This document shows positions 30,503 through 41,327 of a stretch of DNA of 64,000 bases, in pieces. The DNA lies in the NCBI GenBank assembly GCA_010093485.1, contig MU001515.1, positions 81,518-145,517 on the forward strand, in the 5' to 3' direction. A model generated the notes under the pieces. That model searched no databases. It worked only from the letters and a program-made list of their open reading frames with translations, and was not told the origin of the DNA. This DNA comes from Karstenula rhodostoma CBS 690.94 (taxonomy: Eukaryota; Ascomycota; Dothideomycetes; Pleosporales; Didymosphaeriaceae). The translations under genes and the position numbers were made by a program. Within the stretch, counting starts at the first letter, position 1. Each line of letters starts with the position of its first letter.

Positions 30503-31190
30503 GGTAAACCAAAACGAGCGTGAGGGGGTGAGGACCTCAACGAGAAGCCAGGGGAGCGATACTGTTCACTGTGTCATAGGAAACCAACCCTACGTTATAT
30601 CCAAATGATGCAGATCTTCCCGCGGGAGCATCGCTAGAGGAGCAGCAATGGTGCGAGCCTGACATCTCCCAGACTTGACCTACCACTGCCAACCTCGGCT
30701 GTCCCATGAAAAACAATCTCCCGGGCTAGAATGCCACAAATTTTACATCCAACACGGATTCGATCGTGACACAATGAGGAAAAGGTGATCCGGCAACAGC
30801 AGACTATGGTGGAGCTCCTGTAGACGACTAGGTTGTTTTGAGACATACGTTCGTCCTGTTCGCTCACCCGAGTTGAAAATTTCTGATCCTGCTTGCGGGC
30901 CACAAGAATGGCGAGACTTCGAGCCAACTTGGGGGTGGATTTAAAGGTTGCATTGAACTAGGTAGCATCGTCTACAGGTTAGTGCAATCCGTGGTGCGAG
31001 ACTACTCGAGTTCTCAAATTGAGGCTGGTGCGCTCGTTGCTGGGCATTCTACAAAACGGGCAGGAAGCAATCTTTTGTGACATAACCAAATGCTAGCGTG
31101 GAATCAGGTTGCGGCCAGACACTCGGGCCACCAGACAATGCATGTTTGAACTTCGCGGCATATTACCCCCTGACTCTGGGAACAGTGCGG
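30503..31190. other. Intergenic region with HET-like remnant
   Basis: Promoter side of the metalloprotease. Apart from the HET-like scrap at 30553-30650 no feature is supported. A minus-strand frame at 30634-30927 contains GCKICGILAREI, faintly like a HET N-terminus, but it is too short to call. Confidence 0.35.
30553..30650 (+). pseudogene. Possible HET N-terminal fragment
   Basis: Around 30560-30590 the sequence closely matches 14050-14080 in the HET pseudogene (CACTGTGTC, one variable base, then TAGGAAACC) and translates as CSLCHRKPT against CSLCRRKPH there. The match ends within about 30 bases. It looks like a scrap of a related HET gene, not a functional unit. Confidence 0.4.
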
Positions 31191-31199
31191 GTCCACTAT

Positions 31200-32091
31200 A
31201 CAAAAAGAACTTACTAAAAGAAGAAGAGGCTTAGATTTTTTAAGTATAGCTAGACCCCCTGAAGGAGGTATTAAATCTGGCTAGGTAGCCTTTGCGTTCG
31301 GGCCAAGAAGGCCCCACTGCGTTAACTTACGGCTGCAACCACAGTAGGTGTGTGTCTCTACGACCATGAGCTTACTTTACCAATGCAGCTTCAGATAAAC
31401 ACGCACGGAAATTCTGATCGTAAGCCTCTTAGCTTCAGATATTGTACAATGTACCGTCAACTCGACACGATAGGAGTCACTGCAGGTGGACCGGTCACGA
31501 CTGCACGTGCGCTAGTGATTATATGAACGGCCTCAAATAATTCATGTCTTCACACCACCTGGAACCATGGAACCAGAGTGGGGAAAAGGACCGTTAGACC
31601 CTGTGCTTCGCGCCCGTGGAGGCGCACCCTAAGACTAAAGTAGAACAAGGTCTATGTACGATGGTAAGACTTTCGCTTATACTAGTGTGCCATTCCTTTG
31701 CGCCCAGTCTCCACTTCACAACTCGGAGCCAGAGGATTACTAGATCACGCTTCCAAGTGGTGGCGCTGCACGCCCAAACTCTGATCGTGAACTTGACTCG
31801 ACGACGAGTATCTTGCGTGCACAAAAAATCTCTGGAAATCTCCGAAAGATGAGCCAATATCCATTCTTAGTATAGTTGCAGCCTGAAGTAGTATTAGTGG
31901 GGACTTCTTAGCCCGAACGCAAAGGCATTCTATTAGAAATCTATCTATACGTGAAAGAGCTTAAGTTATTCTAAAAAAGCTAAATCTTTTCCCTTTATAG
32001 TATATATTATTATATTAAGGAGATTTCCTAATATTACAGAATCCCTGCTCCGGAGGACCTACTGATACTACTTCAGGCTGCAACCACAGTA
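31200..32091. repeat. Degraded element with inverted and direct arms
   Basis: Left arm 31288-31346 (GCCTTTGCGTTCGGGC(C/T)AAGAAG ... GGCTGCAACCACAGTA) is the reverse complement of 31871-31926. A third arm, 32061-32091 (ATACTACTTCAGGCTGCAAC), repeats the inner end in the same orientation as the first. The AT-rich flanks at 31220-31260 and 31940-32030 also correspond in inverted orientation. The interior (31350-31860) has no gene. This looks like two or three termini of a RIP-damaged transposon. The GH71 gene begins about 280 bp to the right. Confidence 0.6.
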
Positions 32092-32371
32092 CACTCCACT
32101 GTACTTCGGGGTCAATCCCTCCGATGTAATCGGCCTTGCCAGCAACCCTAAATAGAATAGTCTCTGACCAATCCGTCCGTGACATGTTTCTGGAAGGGGA
32201 AGCAATTTGAAAAACAGTGCGCTGTTAACCGCTCGACCTTCTACGCGACGTTAGTCTCACCTAACCTGCTGTGAGATTTTCTCGGGTCGTTGCGTGTCTA
32301 AAACCGCGAGACGCGCATCGCAACTTGACACCGCATCGGCTCCCTTCACATTCTCTCGACAAGTTGCCGGT

Positions 32372-35300
32372 ATGAGACTGCTGGCCGGAGTCCTGGCTTG
32401 GGCCTTGGCCTTCGCACCCGTTGTGGTGCAGGCCAAATCAGTGTTTGCTCATTTCATGGTAATTTCGTGCTTGCAGTATGTGCTGGTATTGCGATTATTA
32501 ACGGGAATAGGTGGGAAATACGAAGTCTTTCGTATTAAACGATTGGGTCCAAGAGATAGCATACGCCAAAGCGGCTCGTATCGACGCGTTTGCTCTGAAC
32601 ATAGCGTACGATGACTACGTTACGCAGCTTCAATTACCGCTGGCATTCTCGGCCGCAGAAGCCGTGGGGTTCAAGCTGTTCTTTTCTTTCGATTATGCTG
32701 GTAACGGGCCGTGGCCTAAATCTGAGGTGATATCTATGATTAGTTACTACGCAGCAAGCAGGTGAGTTACACGGCTCTCTTTTCTAACGACCGCTTTACT
32801 GACCATCGCAGCGCATATTTCCAATATAACGGAAAGCCGTTCGTTTCCACATTTGAAGGGCCAGAGCGATCCGAAGACTGGACCGATATCAAAGCTTCGA
32901 CTGGTTGTTTTTTCATCCCTGATTGGTCGTCTTTGGGCGCGAAAGACGCGTGGGCGCTTGGAACCGCGGACGGGTAAGTTCATCACGGCTCAGAAGGCTG
33001 CTTGCAGTTTCAATACCTCGGCCTTGATATGCTCAATATCCTTTTTCTTGCGACAAGTTCGCTGACTATCACCTCCACGGGAACAGTCTATTCAGTTGGG
33101 AAGGATGGCCAAACGGCCCCAATAATGTAAGCACGTATGGAGATGCATCCTACTTCATGTACCTTGACGGAGCTCCGTACATGGCACCCATCTCGCCGTG
33201 GTTCTATACCAACATGTGAGTCCAGAACTAGGAGCTTCTCCGAGTGACTCCGCGCTAACATTATGTTTCCCAGGCCCGGCTACAACAAGAATTGGCTATG
33301 GAGAGGCGACGATATGTGGTTTGATCGTTGGCAGCAGCTGATCGTGGGCGAATTGCAACCCGAATTCGTTCAGATTATCTCTTGGAACGATTATGGCGAG
33401 AGGCAAGACCTACGATACCGTTGAACTTGCCCTCGATGCTAACTCACTCAGTCACTATATTGGGCCCTTGGACGATCGACAGTACGTAGCCTTCGGTCCT
33501 GAGTATGGTAAAGCTCCATACAACTACGTCAAGAATATGCCTCACGACGGATGGCGGCAATTCCTCCCTTTTGTAATTGAGCTATGGAAGACCGGTACCG
33601 CTACCGTCGAAACCGAGGGCATCACAGCATGGTTCCGCCCGAATCCTGCCACCGCGTGCAGTGACGGAGGAACAACCGGGAATACCGCAACTCAACTGCA
33701 GTTGGAATTTCAGCCGCAAGAGATAGTACAAGATAAGGTTTTCTACTCCGCGCTTCTCGGCTCGGATGCAACCGTTACAGTTTTCATAGGAGGGAGGTCT
33801 ATCCCGGGCGACTGGTCAAACAAACCATACGGCAACGTTGGTGTTTTTCACGGTAGTGTCAACACGGGCGGTGCGGGCGGCAATGTGATCGTCCGAATCA
33901 CTCGTGGTGGCAGTACGGTCATGGAGACTTCTGGAAAAGGCGCCATCAGGTGAGTCACTCATGCCGGAAAATAAAGCTACGAGAGAAGAAGAGTCATCGA
34001 TGCGCGGACTGCATTCATAGGCTTTCTTGGTGTTGTTCTGGAAGAACTTTGCTAATTGGATTGGCTAGCGCTGGCTGTGCGAATGGACTCACCAATTTCA
34101 ACGCCTATGTTGACGCCGGAACTGGCGGAAGCAGCGGGAAGAAAACGCCAAAAGCTATCAAAGACCTTGTACCTATCGCCGGTACCGGTGTCAACGAATT
34201 TGTCAAGTTGTGCGAGTTCACTTGCAAATACGCCTACTGCCCAGAAGCGGCTTGCACCGCCACCAAGTTCGGTGACGCGATAGAGCTACCGGATCCCACT
34301 GGAGTCATTGCATACCCTGCCGAGGGTAAGAGCGCTGCGTTCGGTGGGCTGTGCAGATTCGCTTGTAACCTTGGTTACTGCCCAGAGGACTTGTGCAGCT
34401 TGGTGGAGAAGCCGACCTATGAAGGAGATGTTTCCCCGTTCGTCCAACCAGCGTGCACTAGTGGAACAGCAACCGGAGACCTGCAAGGCCTTTGTAGTTA
34501 TGCTTGCAATTGGGGATTTTGCCCGATACATGCCTGTACTTGCCTCAGCACCGGACCACTGCACCTCCCGACTCCTGAGCAGGAAGGGGACATCAAAACC
34601 GCGGTGACCACGGACGGATCACCTGATTATGGCCTCTGCTTGTTTGCTTGCTCTCGAGGGTACTGTCCGAAGCCGTGTTTCGTGCCACCAAAGCTTCCTG
34701 TCTTGTCACCTGATCCGGGTAACGATGGCGACTCGATCGGCTACACACTTCTCTCTGTTCTTTCAGACTACACTCTTGTGAGAATGTGGGCATCGGCTTC
34801 CGACGAGGTAGAAGATGCACTAGCCGAGCAAACTTGCTCCGTAGGCAAACGGGCAACATACAGGCGACACGCGTCTCGGCACGGTGTCACAACGCGAGAC
34901 CTCGAAAAGCGGGCATCGGACCCATGCTTACACAGTACTGTCGCTGCATTGCTCGGCAGCCCGAAACTCGTATCCATGTTAGTGGGCTTGTATCGCGGCA
35001 ACCCCATTCCTGGCGTTGCTCTCGGGGTTTCTCAACTCCCCGGCTACGCCACCTCTGTAATGACCAACACCTTCATCAATGGTCTCTCGACTGCGTCAAA
35101 CTTTCTGACGGAAACTGTCTCTGACATAACTACCGAAGAGATCATCTGGGTTTACTACGCCATTTTTGACACAGCTGCCCAGCATCTCAGCTACCACCCT
35201 GACAACTTCGAAAATTTCGCAACTGCCCGCAAAGGAAACATGCCTGATCAATGTCCGGAGGAGAGCTCCACCGACTGTGGATCCGCTCTTTGTAACAGCG

Positions 35301-36418
35301 ATGATGGTGTTACCTGTTCTGGGTTCATCGGCTCAACTTGTAGTTGCACACAGGACAGATGCAAAGTGAGATACAGCGAAACGGAGCTAATGCCATTTTG
35401 CCATGCGACAAACTGCATGCCTATCGATCCTACCACTGGCCTCTGTATGGCTGATGGCAAGTACAACAAGTGCACTTGCGCAGGTCCTATTGGCTTGGAT
35501 GATTACATACCTCGCAATATGGACAGTCTGGAACAGGTGTGGATCGGCCCAGATCATGATGGAAGCTCGGATCCTATAGGTGATGCTGATTACACCCTCT
35601 GCTACAAGAAAGGAGACGACACGCATGATCCAAGAACAGACGACACAAGCAATTGGCATTTCATGGAACAGTCGGTTCTTGCCGAGAATATCGAAACCTT
35701 GTGCAACGAGCATGGCTTGGTTTCCGGAGACAGCGGTGCTGGCGGGGTGAATAGTTACAATGTGAATAAGGACACTTTGAATGAGGTCAACCTTAGCTTC
35801 GAATATGAGCAGGGTGTAACTCAGACCATCGAGGAGTGCAAGACCAGGTTCAATGCGCTCAGTGCAAATTGCGGTAAGTCGGCGCTGCATGGCCCATTCC
35901 GGGAGATTTAGCTAACTCGATTTATCGCAGATTATGACCAGTTTGACAACCAATACAACTGGAAATGGGGCGGCGAGTTCACAACTCATAAATTCAAGAT
36001 GATCATCGATCCAAAAGGCGAACGTTTCCCCGTCCGAAAGGATCCAGACACCGACTGGTGGCGCGTTGGCAACGATAGACACTATTGGAACAACGGCAAG
36101 ACTGAGTCGGAGGGGGTAGCTCGGATTGGCAAGACCGGGAAACCATTTGACTTGGTCGTCATGAATCAATGTATTCACCATCTCGGGCTTATTGACTGGA
36201 ATGGAGGAGCGGGACAGAATTGCGGCAACATTGTCGACATGTCGATGGCGGCAAGATCCCCGTACAACAGCCACGGCGATTTGTTCGAAAACACCTGGCG
36301 GACGATTGCCTGGAAACTACAAAACGATAACATCCTTTGTGGCTACGCTAACCATAAGGCCGGAGCTGATGGCCCCGGTGGAGCTACAGGCTGGGGGGGT
36401 ATCAACTGTTGGGATTGA
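32372..36418 (+). CDS. GH71 alpha-1,3-glucanase (mutanase) with Cys-rich C-terminal modules
   Basis: Eight exons: 32372-32458, 32511-32761, 32812-32973, 33087-33215, 33274-33402, 33452-33949, 34069-35873 and 35931-36418. Phases agree throughout, giving 1182 residues. A signal peptide (MRLLAGVLAWALAFAPVVVQA) precedes the GH71 domain (about 20-420): VFAHFMVGNT, AYAKAARIDAFALN, FKLFFSFDYAGNGPW, FIPDWSSLGA, GLFSWEGWPNGPNN and SWNDYGESHYIGPL. GH71 enzymes cut alpha-1,3-glucan of fungal walls. After the catalytic part come four units of LC.F.C..GYCP...C (about 466-620) and further Cys-rich segments (about 805-880), which may bind wall polymers. The fifth intron (33403-33451) uses a GC donor in an AG-GCAAGA context. 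The exon 3/4 join is set by ADG-LFSW. It is a wall-remodelling or mycoparasitic enzyme by family. Confidence 0.92.
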
Positions 36419-37193
36419 GTCGACTTTTTGGGTCTGAGCGTATTCAGTTGTGGGGTCGAGCTATTTTGATGTTATGTCCCGTCCAGCGGAGAAGCTCCTC
36501 TGGTGAATGGGAGCGTTCAAGCTTTGGAACTTGTCTAGATTTGATTCATCTCTTGTCATGTAGACCGCCGTGCATCTGTAGAGTTTACTGCAAAAATTCA
36601 CCAAACGTGCATCTCGTATCAAGTACCTCTCACCATTTCCGCATCAACTCTTACGCGGCTCTCGATGATCGTCATGTAGGGTCGCTGTTTTTTTCTGTTC
36701 TTTTTCTGGTTGCTGACACGAACCACGAAGTGGTGTCCCGTAAAGTAATAGACAAAACATGGACTGCGACTGCCACCCAAAAGTAACAAGTATCATTGAA
36801 TCTTGCGTCGATAGCACAGGACTTTCCTTCGAGAACGGCATTTAGGGGAGTATGTGGAAATCCCTCTGCTCTAGGATTCCATTCTCGCAAAGCGTGGCTA
36901 CATTCCATTATCCCGGGAGCAGCATTTCAGCACGCATGCTTTCGACCCCATGGCGCTCGAGTAGACCAAGCATCCGGCAATGACGCAGGAAATACTCCGC
37001 GTTTCCGCCCACGCGAAGGTGGGGTAGTTACAACCGCAATCGAATCGGACCGTCTCCTCTCCCCCCACAGAAACAGACACTAGAGCTGTCCTCGGAACGA
37101 CAGCGGGTCCAAAGTACGTGATCATACATCCCACCTCACATCCAACTCCATCGCTGCATCACTGTATATACATCTATCTCGTACCATAATCCC
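36419..37193. other. Intergenic region containing repeat copy C
   Basis: GH71 3' flank and promoter of the DUF1907 gene. The only recognisable feature is the interspersed repeat at 36702-36784. Confidence 0.5.
36702..36784 (+). repeat. Short interspersed repeat, copy C
   Basis: TTTTCTGGTTGCTGACACG, the hairpin ACCACGAAGTGGT, GTCCCGTAAAGTAATAGAC, ACATGGACTGC and a final CCAAAAGT. Compared with copies A and B the hairpin stem has a T-A pair replaced by C-G, so pairing is kept. Copies B and C share the ACTGC ... CCAAAAGT right end, which copy A lacks. Confidence 0.7.
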
Positions 37194-38205
37194 ATGATGG
37201 AGACAAAGAAAGTACCCCTCTCGCCCCCAACCCTCCAAGAGATAGCCGTAGCCCTCCAATCTCCCCTCGCAGCCAACTACGCCCACGCAACCGTCGACGT
37301 AGTCCCCTGTCCCGATCTTCGTAAAGCACCCTTCCACCTCGCAACCCGAGGTCTCTCCGGTGCCGAAAAGATCTCAGACGTAGGCGGCCAGCCCAACCTC
37401 TTCCCCACGCCGCGGCTCACCTGCAAATGGAGCCTCCTCGACATCGCGCGCGCCATGGAAATGGATCCCCAGCGCGGCGGTCTGCTCGGCGCGGGCGCGG
37501 GCCCGTTTCACGTCGTGGGGCGGAATTGCGAATTGGTGCCCAATGTATCGTGGAAGGATGGGTTCGACAACGTGACGAACGGTTCCTGTCTCGCGCAGAT
37601 CAAACAAGGACATCCCAGTGTAGAGAAGAGTCCAAGCCTCGACTGCGCGCTGATGATCAATCTCTACGGCTCCCTCGGCGACCCTGGTCCCGTGCTCAGA
37701 ATCACCGCGCAGGGCCGCGTGGGCGGGGAAAAGAGCATCACGGAGCTGATGCGGAAGGCGCTTGCGGGAGCGTATGGTGAGCGCATGGTCAGTCTGGGTG
37801 GGGTGTTTGTCGTTAAGAGGGGGAGGGCAAAGTATCACATCATGCCGGATTTTCCGCCGGAGACCGAGCTACCATTCAAGAGCGCGAAGCAGCTGAATGA
37901 TTGGTTGACATATCATGATTTTGAGGCGCCAATGGTTTGTTTGAGTGTGTTGCATTCGGCGGATCCGGGGAAGCAGTTGGAGCTGAGGATGGAGGTGAGT
38001 TAGCTTGTCTGAGATGAGGACTGGGTTGCTGATGAGTGAATAGCACACGCATTGTGCGTCGATGGATGAGAGGGATGTTGGGGGGCATTATCATGGGGAC
38101 GTTAAGGGGGAGGAGGTTGAATATGAAGGGTACTTTAATGTGGCGAAGACGCTGTATCGGATAGAGAAGCCAGAAGTGACGTTGGAGAGGGATTTACACC
38201 ACTAG
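37194..38205 (+). CDS. DUF1907 / C11orf54-type zinc ester hydrolase
   Basis: Exons 37194-37994 and 38044-38205 across a 49-bp intron give 320 residues, close to the 315 of the human protein. Landmarks are VPCPDLRKAPFHLATRGLSG, VGGQPNLFPTP, GAGAGPFHVVGRNCELVPN, LGDPGPVLRITAQGR and, in exon 2, HTHC and GGHYHGD, the His cluster that binds zinc in the C11orf54 (PTD012) structure. The human protein shows ester-hydrolase activity in vitro; the physiological substrate is unknown. A second ATG three bases downstream is an alternative start. Stand-alone gene with no functional neighbours evident. Confidence 0.88.
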
Positions 38206-39660
38206 GGAGCATCTATGTCTGGAGGGTCAGGATATGCCGTCTCAGATCGGATTATATCATAGTGGCGACAAGCATAGGTTGTCACCCCCGAAAGTAGATT
38301 ACTGCGGCGGAAACTGAGAAGACATCTTTTGGAATCTGGTCTTTAATTATCTCCAACGAGAGTGCGGCATGGCTAGTAGTAGCTTTGAGACTTCGCCACA
38401 TTGACCACCCCCGACGGACCTTACTGCGACGCTGTGTCGTCCACATTGCGCAGCGTCTCTGATTTGAGTGGGTTATCTAGTTTACTGAAGGGGAAGGTTG
38501 ACTCCATCCCAAGAAGACCTTGACCTTTGAGGTCATTGTAGCCAGTACTGGGACCTATCTAAGAACGCCGAAGATTTTAGAGTTATTACCAAGGTCTTGA
38601 GATAGCCCAGAAATGGGTGCGGACGCCATAATGCAGATGTTCGGGTGACGGAGAAACCCGAAGTGCGGCTCGAGTCGATGACATCGCAACATTGGGCATC
38701 AGCGATTACGATATAGGCCCAGGGTTCCTGGGCTGATTGGCAGATGCTGTTGATGTTTGTGGCCCACTTCGGGACGACGCAAATCCTTCCAATGAGCAAA
38801 GCAAGGAACCCCTCCGTGATAGCACTGGCGAATTCCATGCGAAGAATGCACATGAGTCTGTGTCAAGATAGGCTCTATGATTGAATAGTTGAGCTCTCTC
38901 TGCTGCAGACGAAGTAATGAAGTCCCTCCTACCTTGGTAAGTCGACTGGCGGTACTGGCTGGCGCTAGTTCAGAGCCTTATAGAATGTCAAGAGAGGTGT
39001 GCGGAGCGGAGAGAAAGAGCGTTGGCGGCAGTGAGGCAGCGAGCAAAACACGACGGCATGCACAGCACAGCCGTGCTGTTGCGCTCAACTCCCCAGCTCT
39101 TGCCTAAGTCCCGCTGCCCCCGCATAACATGACGTCCACAGCACGGTCGCATCGCGCGCGCATGGTCAATTCTGCGACACGCTGAGGATCTAATTTGACC
39201 TTGAAGACAGCGCAGTTTAGGTTGTCGTGAAGGACCGTAATGTCTACGCAAGGTTCATGTGCCAGCTGCTACTGGTACAACGCGAAAACAGACTTCGAGA
39301 CGCATTACCAGCGACAACATTAGCGGGGGACTGCCATCCACAGCTGACCTGCTATGCTGAGCCAATCCATCTGGAATCAAAGTTAGATCGCAAACATGAA
39401 AGCTCGATGCGAAATACAATATTCCGTATGCACCGGAAACAAGGCGGGCAAACAGGGATCCCCGCAGCCACGCCGCAACAAGTCGGAGCTTGACTCCGCA
39501 TGGAACCTCGCTGCCTCGGCTGCAAATACGCTGAATGCGCATCACGCGAACTGCTTTATCCGTACGCGCCAAGACGGGCTCTCATCTGCATGCCGATGAT
39601 TTCGCTGCTCGTCACATCGTCAGCTCACTTTGCGACGTGTTCTATATAGTACAGTTCGCG
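38206..39660. other. Intergenic region, 1.45 kb
   Basis: No gene supported. An imperfect direct repeat of about 27 bp (CACCCCCGA ... TTACTGCG(G/A)CG) occurs near 38280 and 38403. A minus-strand frame at 38533-38853 (106 codons, including GFLALLIGRICVV) is the best coding candidate but has no known family. The MFS 5' flank from about 39500 is ordinary. Confidence 0.4.
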
Positions 39661-41327
39661 ATGAGTGCGACAGACCAAGAAACGAAGACGGACGCACCGA
39701 CGACGGAGATAGACAAAGAGGTGGAACGTGGCCAGGCTGTGGCGATCGAAGAGGATGGCGGAGCCTGGCAGGGCGATGTGGTCGATTGGGCTGGCGAAGA
39801 CGACGTCGAGAAGCCGCTGAACTGGACGAATCAGCGGAAAATCAAGCAGATCCTGGTGATCTGCTACAACACCTTCCTCACGTATGCGATACCACCTTGT
39901 TTTGTTGGGGGGTTGAGCCCGTACTGATAGCCTCCGAGGCCATTAGGCTCCACGATGTTTGCGCCCGCAATCCAGCAAGTCATGACAACGTTCCACTCTT
40001 CAAATCCACTCTTGGCCAGTTTCGTCGTCTCGGTATGGGTCTTGGGGTACTTTTTCGGACCACTTGTTATCGGGCCGTTGTCGGAGCTCTACGGTCGACT
40101 GCCTGTATACACTGTCTGCAACGTGTTATTCGTGCTCGCCAACGTCGCTACAGCACTTGCGCCTTCGCTAGGATCTTTGATCTTCTTTCGGTTTCTGGCT
40201 GGCACGTTTGGAGCGTCGCCGATTACCATTGGTGCCGGCTCGTTTGGAGATCTGATTAAGCCGCAGCATCGGGGAGGCGTTATTGCGATTTGGTCTCTTG
40301 GACCGTTGCTGGGCCCGATTCTTGGGCCCATTGCGGGTGGGTATCTTGGTGAGGATGCAGGGTGGAGGTGGATCTGTTGGGTACGTCGTCTCATTCTACT
40401 CAGCGTATGGACTGGCTGACCGCATTTCAGGTCCTCGCAATTGCCGCAGGCGTGGGCAGTGTCGCGACCGTCATCTTCCAGGAGGAAACCTACCCCGTCG
40501 TGTTACTGGAACGCAAAGCAGCACGACTGCGGGAAGAGACAGGGAACGAGCATCTAACCTCCGCCCTAGCTGGCGCAAAGATGAAACCACGCGAGATTTT
40601 CGCGCGTGGCATCATCCGTCCCCTCAGGCTGCTGGCGTTGAGTCCCATCGTGGCATCTCTGAGTATGTACCAAGGCCTCGTATATGGCTTCATGTACCTG
40701 CTCTTTACCACCTTCCCGATCGTCTTCCAGTACCAGTACGGCTTCCGCACCGGAACGATTGGGCTGACGTATCTTGGGATGGGCGCTGGTTCGCTGATTG
40801 GCCTTGTCTGGGGCGGTGTGTGGTCGGATAGGTTGTACAAGAAGAAAGCCAAGGAGGGAGCAGGAGCATGGAAAGCAGAGTATCGTCTGCTGCCGCTGGT
40901 TCCCGGCTGTTTGTTTATCCCAGTAGGGCTGTTCTGGTATGGCTGGTCTGCTCAAGCTAAGGTGCACTGGATAGTCCCAATCGTGGGCACAATGTTCATG
41001 GGTGTTGGCGTGAACATGGTCATGGTACGGCATCCTTCCGCTCTCCTAGAAACCATGCTGATCAAGCGCCAGATGTGCATTATCACATACATCATCGACT
41101 CGTATCCTTTGTACGAAGCGTCTGCTTCCGGGGCCTTGACGGCTGTACGGTCTCTAATCGGTGCCCTCGTACCCCTATTCGGTCGCTCCATGTATCAGGC
41201 CCTGAATCTCGGCTGGGGTAACAGTTTATTGGGGTTCTTGGCACTCGCTATGTGCCCACTGCCATGGCTCTTCTTGGTATATGGGGAGAGGATACGGACG
41301 AACCCCAGGTTTCAGGTAAAGATGTAG
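39661..41327 (+). CDS. MFS transporter, DHA1 drug/polyamine-type
   Basis: Exons 39661-39881, 39939-40380, 40431-41024 and 41073-41327 give 503 residues. A hydrophilic acidic N-terminus (MSATDQETKTDAPTT to DWAGEDDVEKPLNW) leads into 12 predicted TM segments. Family marks are PLGSTMFAPAIQQV, VLGYFFGPLVIGPLSELYGR, LAGTFGASPITIGAGSFGD, GPLLGPILGPIAGGYL and SYPLYEASASGALTAVRS. DHA1 proteins export drugs, polyamines or siderophore-like compounds by proton antiport at the plasma membrane. The last intron (41025-41072, 48 bp, GTACGG ... CGCCAG) is in frame and free of stops. If not removed it would insert 16 polar residues into a TM segment, so removal is favoured. It is followed in the same direction by a Zn2Cys6 regulator. 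Confidence 0.9.

Noticed and set aside
32974..33086. Frameshift in GH71 exon 3/4
   Set aside because: It disappears when the acceptor is placed at 33086, giving the family sequence ADG-LFSW.
33393..33451. Independent ATG start of a separate gene at 33393
   Set aside because: The open frame there includes intron sequence; the GC-AG intron joins GE to SHYIGPL in the GH71 domain.
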